From NCBI GenBank assembly GCA_016302195.1, contig JAEDOA010000055.1, positions 1 to 9,372 of the forward strand: 9,372 nucleotides of DNA, in the 5' to 3' direction. The DNA is from Erysipelotrichaceae bacterium (GTDB lineage Bacteria > Bacillota_I > Bacilli_A > Erysipelotrichales > Erysipelotrichaceae). This document shows, piece by piece, positions 6,358 to 9,372 of this stretch. Each line of letters opens with the position of its first letter. Position 1 is the stretch's first letter. The notes under the pieces were generated by a model. The model had not been told where the DNA came from. It made no database searches and saw only the letters and a program-made list of their open reading frames with translations. The translations under genes and the position numbers were made by a program.

Positions 6358-7041
6358 ATGATCCATTTAGAAAATGTTTCGAAAGTATACAAAAATGGTA
6401 CAAATGCCCTAAATAATATATCTTTGGATATAGAGGATGGAGAATTTGTTTACTTTATAGGTGAAACAGGTTCTGGAAAAAGCACCTTGATTAGATTGCT
6501 TGATGGAGAAGAAGTTCCTACAAAAGGAAAAGTAATCGTTAACGGCACAAATGTTGGCAGACTGCGTTTTTCTAAAGTTCCATTATACCGTCGTAAAATC
6601 GGTGTAGTCTTTCAAGATTACCAATTATTGAAAAATAAAACAGTATTTGGCAATATTGCTTTTGCTCTTGAGGTTACAAATATGACAAAGAAAGAAGTTA
6701 GCCAAAGAGTAAGAGAGGTATTACATATTATCGATTTGGATAATGAAATAAGAAACTATCCAACTCAATTATCAGGAGGACAACAGCAAAGAGTAGTTAT
6801 TGGCAGAGCAATTGCCAATAGGCCTGGGCTTTTGATTTGCGATGAACCTACTGGAAATTTGGATCCAAGGCATTCGAAAGAGATAATAGAATTACTGCAA
6901 AAAATAAATGATGGAGGTACAACGGTAATAGTTGTTACTCATGATGAAGCATTAGTAGAGAATTACAGAAAAAGAACAATTTTATTGGATAACGGAAGGA
7001 TAATATCTGATAATGCTCAAGGAGGATACAGCCATGTTTAG
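6358..7041 (+). CDS. ftsE: Cell division ATP-binding protein FtsE
   Basis: A 227-residue ABC ATPase, the usual FtsE length. Motifs: Walker A GETGSGKST (35-43), Q-loop Q86 in VFQDYQLL, signature LSGGQQQRV (138-146), Walker B LLICDEPTGNLD (158-169) and H-loop H195 in VVTHD. All catalytic elements are intact, and the compact N-terminus (MIHLENVSKVYKNG) with GEFVYFIGETGSGKSTLIRLL is typical of FtsE rather than of a LolD- or MacB-type ATPase. Neighbouring ftsX makes the assignment secure. FtsE sits on the cytosolic side, using ATP to switch FtsX conformation and so activate an extracellular murein hydrolase. A strong AGGAGG (6346-6351) lies 6 bases before the ATG. The gene overlaps ftsX by 8 bp. 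Confidence 0.97.
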   Translation: MIHLENVSKVYKNGTNALNNISLDIEDGEFVYFIGETGSGKSTLIRLLDGEEVPTKGKVIVNGTNVGRLRFSKVPLYRRKIGVVFQDYQLLKNKTVFGNIAFALEVTNMTKKEVSQRVREVLHIIDLDNEIRNYPTQLSGGQQQRVVIGRAIANRPGLLICDEPTGNLDPRHSKEIIELLQKINDGGTTVIVVTHDEALVENYRKRTILLDNGRIISDNAQGGYSHV

Positions 7042-7930
7042 GAAAATAGGACGTTCTTTTAAAGAGGCATTTTGGGGTATAACTCACCATGTAGCAATGG
7101 TAATTTCTACAGCAAATGCTGTAACGATTACTTTAGTTCTAGTGAGCGTTCTATCTTTATTAATTGCTAATATTTCGCAAATAACATATGATGTTGAGGA
7201 TGATATTCAGCTTTATGTAAAGATTGAAAATGAAGTGCTGGATGAAGATATTCAGTCGATTCAAAATAAAATAAGTAGAATTGCAGGGGTTGAAGAGATA
7301 GAGTATTCTGATGCAGATAATGAGTTAGACAGATTTATTGCAGCTTATGGTGAAGCAGGAAAAATCTATGAAATATATCGTCAAGACAACCCTTTATCAA
7401 GAGTTTTTATTATTAAAGTAGCAAATGGCTATTCTCTTGCCGAATTATCAACGCAGATATCGACAGTTGAAGGTATTCAATCAGTTGATTTTGGAGGAGC
7501 AACTGTTGAAGATTTTGTTAAATTATTAAACGGCATAAGAGAGGTAGGAACTATTTTTGTTATTGCTTTAGCTTTACTGGCAATCTTTTTAATATATAAC
7601 ACAATAAAGATTACAATCAATTCAAGAAAAGAAGAGATAGGAATTATGAGATTGGTTGGAGCAACTAATTCATACATTAGATCTCCACTGGTACTAGAGG
7701 GCATGTTTATTGGCATTCTTGGTTCTATTATCCCGATACTTTTGACCATTTTTGGTTATAACTATATCTATACAAGTTTAAATGGACAGCTGGTTTCGGG
7801 GATACTTAAATTGATTGATGTTTTCCCATTTACATTATGGGTAAGCTTATTAGTGTTGGTTGCAGGTGTTACAGTGGGTGTAATTGGATCATACATCTCT
7901 GCTACGATATACTTAAGGTATAAACGATGA
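7034..7930 (+). CDS. ftsX: Cell division protein FtsX
   Basis: A 298-residue permease-type partner of FtsE. It has the FtsX layout: short cytosolic N-terminus (MFRKIGRSFKEAFWGI), membrane helix 1 (about 25-47), an extracytoplasmic domain (about 48-168) including VEDDIQLYVKI and the conserved-type NPLSRVFIIKV (119-129), then helices 2-4 (about 170-190, 220-243, 267-291) with the cytosolic SRKEEIGIMRLVGATNSYIR (197-216) coupling segment that contacts the ATPase. The ATG at 7034 is chosen over an in-frame ATG at 7013 because AAGGAGG (7019-7025) is 8 bases upstream and the protein begins where FtsX proteins begin. Its stop overlaps the hydrolase start as ATGA. The extracytoplasmic loop is the expected contact for the hydrolase coiled coil encoded next. 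Confidence 0.96.
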   Translation: MFRKIGRSFKEAFWGITHHVAMVISTANAVTITLVLVSVLSLLIANISQITYDVEDDIQLYVKIENEVLDEDIQSIQNKISRIAGVEEIEYSDADNELDRFIAAYGEAGKIYEIYRQDNPLSRVFIIKVANGYSLAELSTQISTVEGIQSVDFGGATVEDFVKLLNGIREVGTIFVIALALLAIFLIYNTIKITINSRKEEIGIMRLVGATNSYIRSPLVLEGMFIGILGSIIPILLTIFGYNYIYTSLNGQLVSGILKLIDVFPFTLWVSLLVLVAGVTVGVIGSYISATIYLRYKR

Positions 7931-9357
7931 AAAAAGTATTATTGTTAATTTTCTCTATACTTATAGTTGCGCTATTCAGTTTAGATCCAAAACTGTATAG
8001 CTTATCAATTAAGGCAGAAGATGAAGATTTTGAAAACAACTATGACTATTATTGTGAGCTGTGCACAACTAAAACCAATTTGACTGATGAGGAAAAAGAT
8101 ATATGCATTAGGTTTAAGGAGTATGAGCAAAGAAGACAACAGCAACTAAAAGAGTTGTTGGACGAAGCTAAGGGTAATCTTGAAGAAATGAAAGCCAATA
8201 TTCTTCAAGAGGGTCAAAAAATCGAAATGTATAATCAACAAATCGATCAGATAAATAAACAAATTGAATCTATAAAGAGTTCCATATTAAAAATCGAAGA
8301 GAACATTACAGCATTAAATGTTCAAATCGAGGAAAGACAAATCAAGATAGATGAATTGAATACTTCCATTAAGGATAGAATGGTTGCCAATCAGAGTAAT
8401 GTTGTGACAAATAGCTACATCAAATTCATTATGGGAGCCAATACATTTATTGATTTGTTAAGAAGAATTTCAGCTGTAAGCGAAATCACAAATTATGATC
8501 TTGATAAAATCGATCAGATGCAACAAGAAAAGGTATTGCTGGAAAATGATTTACAACAATTACAGATTCAAAAAGATAATCTAGCGGATCAGCAGACACA
8601 ATTACAAAATAGCAAGGCAGGATTGGAATCGCTAAAATCAATTACTGAGCAGTTAATTGAAGAATATCAAAAAAAGGAAGCAGAGTTTCTAGATCAAATG
8701 AATAAACTTCAAAAAGACTATTCTGAACTAGAAAAGAGAATCGATCAAATTAATAAAGCTATCAACTCATTATATGCCTCTAAAGGTTTCGGACAATTCT
8801 TCAGAAATACCAGCTTCTGGGTATCAACAGGTTGTTACTTTTATGCAGGTGGCGGATTCCATGGAGCCATAGATTTAGCTGTTAATATAGGAACAAATGT
8901 TTATGCAGTAGCTAATGGGGTTGTAATAGATGTTGGTAAGGGTTGCGCTTATAATGGTGGCTATATTGGCAACACTTGCAACTGGGGTAGAGGAAATTAT
9001 GTTTTCTATGTGGCACTGATTGAAGATGAGTATTATTTCATTCAATGCGATCATTTAAAAGATGTTAATGTAAGTATTGGGGATGTAGTATATCAAGGAA
9101 CTAGTATTATAGCCACAACAGGAAACAGCGGAAGTTCAACAGGACCTCATTTACATCTTGCGATTACATATTTGGGAAACACATCTAATACTACAATTGA
9201 TCAAATTCTAAAGAATTTCCAAAGATACGACAACACCTTTGGTTTGCCATATTTAATAAGCAGTGCTTGTTATGTAAAAAACAGTGCTCCTTGCTTTGAA
9301 AATCCAATGGAAATATACGGTTATTACTATCCAAATTCATATTGGGTTGGCTATTAA
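7927..9357 (+). CDS. Secreted coiled-coil M23 (LytM-type) peptidoglycan endopeptidase, FtsEX partner
   Basis: A 476-residue exported protein predicted to cut peptide bridges in peptidoglycan under FtsEX control. Parts: hydrophobic signal segment (about 4-18), a short mature leader with C43xxC46 and C60, a long coiled coil rich in Gln/Lys/Glu (about 65-150 and 185-283, broken by a less regular stretch with NSYIKFIMGANTFIDLLRRI near 162-181), then an M23 domain (about 295-415). Zn ligands are H312 and D316 (HGAID) and H410 (in HLH); H376 and H408 match the other catalytic histidines, so the enzyme looks active, unlike the degenerate LytM domain of EnvC. About 60 residues follow the domain and end in Tyr-rich sequence. 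Layout matches FtsEX partners such as PcsB and CwlO, which use other catalytic domains. ATG at 7927 overlaps the ftsX stop, with AAGG 8 bases upstream. Nine cysteines are unusual for a secreted Firmicute protein. Confidence 0.9.
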   Translation: MKKVLLLIFSILIVALFSLDPKLYSLSIKAEDEDFENNYDYYCELCTTKTNLTDEEKDICIRFKEYEQRRQQQLKELLDEAKGNLEEMKANILQEGQKIEMYNQQIDQINKQIESIKSSILKIEENITALNVQIEERQIKIDELNTSIKDRMVANQSNVVTNSYIKFIMGANTFIDLLRRISAVSEITNYDLDKIDQMQQEKVLLENDLQQLQIQKDNLADQQTQLQNSKAGLESLKSITEQLIEEYQKKEAEFLDQMNKLQKDYSELEKRIDQINKAINSLYASKGFGQFFRNTSFWVSTGCYFYAGGGFHGAIDLAVNIGTNVYAVANGVVIDVGKGCAYNGGYIGNTCNWGRGNYVFYVALIEDEYYFIQCDHLKDVNVSIGDVVYQGTSIIATTGNSGSSTGPHLHLAITYLGNTSNTTIDQILKNFQRYDNTFGLPYLISSACYVKNSAPCFENPMEIYGYYYPNSYWVGY

Positions 9358-9372
9358 AGGGACTATTGAGAC

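Noticed and set aside
7477..7749. Minus-strand open frame inside ftsX
   Set aside because: Antisense to a secure gene with no recognisable features.
8239..8763. Repeated IDQINK segments in the hydrolase (residues 106-111 and 272-277) as a duplicated domain
   Set aside because: The similarity is a few residues in heptad context and is expected from coiled-coil composition.

Overview
This window looks like the chromosome of a low-GC, Gram-positive-type bacterium. The genes are strongly A/T-biased, Shine-Dalgarno sites are purine-rich, genes are tightly packed, and the tmk-holB-ricT order is familiar from Firmicutes. TGA is used as a stop (tmk, holB, ftsX) and TGG for Trp, so the genetic code is standard and not the mycoplasma code. 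An Erysipelotrichia-like or related gut Firmicute is my best guess, from general protein character only; no rRNA or other taxonomic marker is present.

Layout. Positions 1-94 are non-coding and hold a 34-bp perfect palindrome, probably the terminator of the leftward operon. Positions 95-2572 (minus strand) hold an overlapping three-gene operon: tmk (thymidylate kinase), holB (clamp-loader delta-prime subunit) and ricT (PSP1-domain Fe-S protein). A 91-bp divergent promoter region (2573-2663) separates it from a rightward series filling the rest of the window: a permuted papain-like (YiiX/NlpC-P60-type) protein, a DUF2200 protein, a DUF2207 membrane protein, a YitT/DUF2179 membrane protein, then ftsE, ftsX and a secreted coiled-coil M23 peptidase. 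The right edge lies 15 bases past the peptidase stop. No stretch longer than about 95 bases lacks a gene, and I saw no tRNA, rRNA, CRISPR array, insertion sequence or phage gene.

How the genes work together. The leftward operon joins dTTP synthesis, replication clamp loading and the RicT regulator. The clearest functional unit on the right is ftsE-ftsX-M23, an ABC-type membrane switch with a secreted peptidoglycan hydrolase bearing a long coiled coil. ftsE/ftsX overlap by 8 bp and ftsX/hydrolase by 4 bp (ATGA), which argues for a stoichiometric FtsEX-hydrolase complex for cell-wall cleavage during division or elongation. The four genes before it are poorly characterised families; the palindrome over the DUF2207 promoter suggests separate control of that part.

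Most of this is ordinary core genome. The points most worth a second look are the cysteine-rich FtsEX-linked hydrolase, the operator-like palindrome at 3571-3596, the P-loop-less HolB and the peptidase/DUF2200 overlapping pair. I do not see convincing evidence for a wholly new system.
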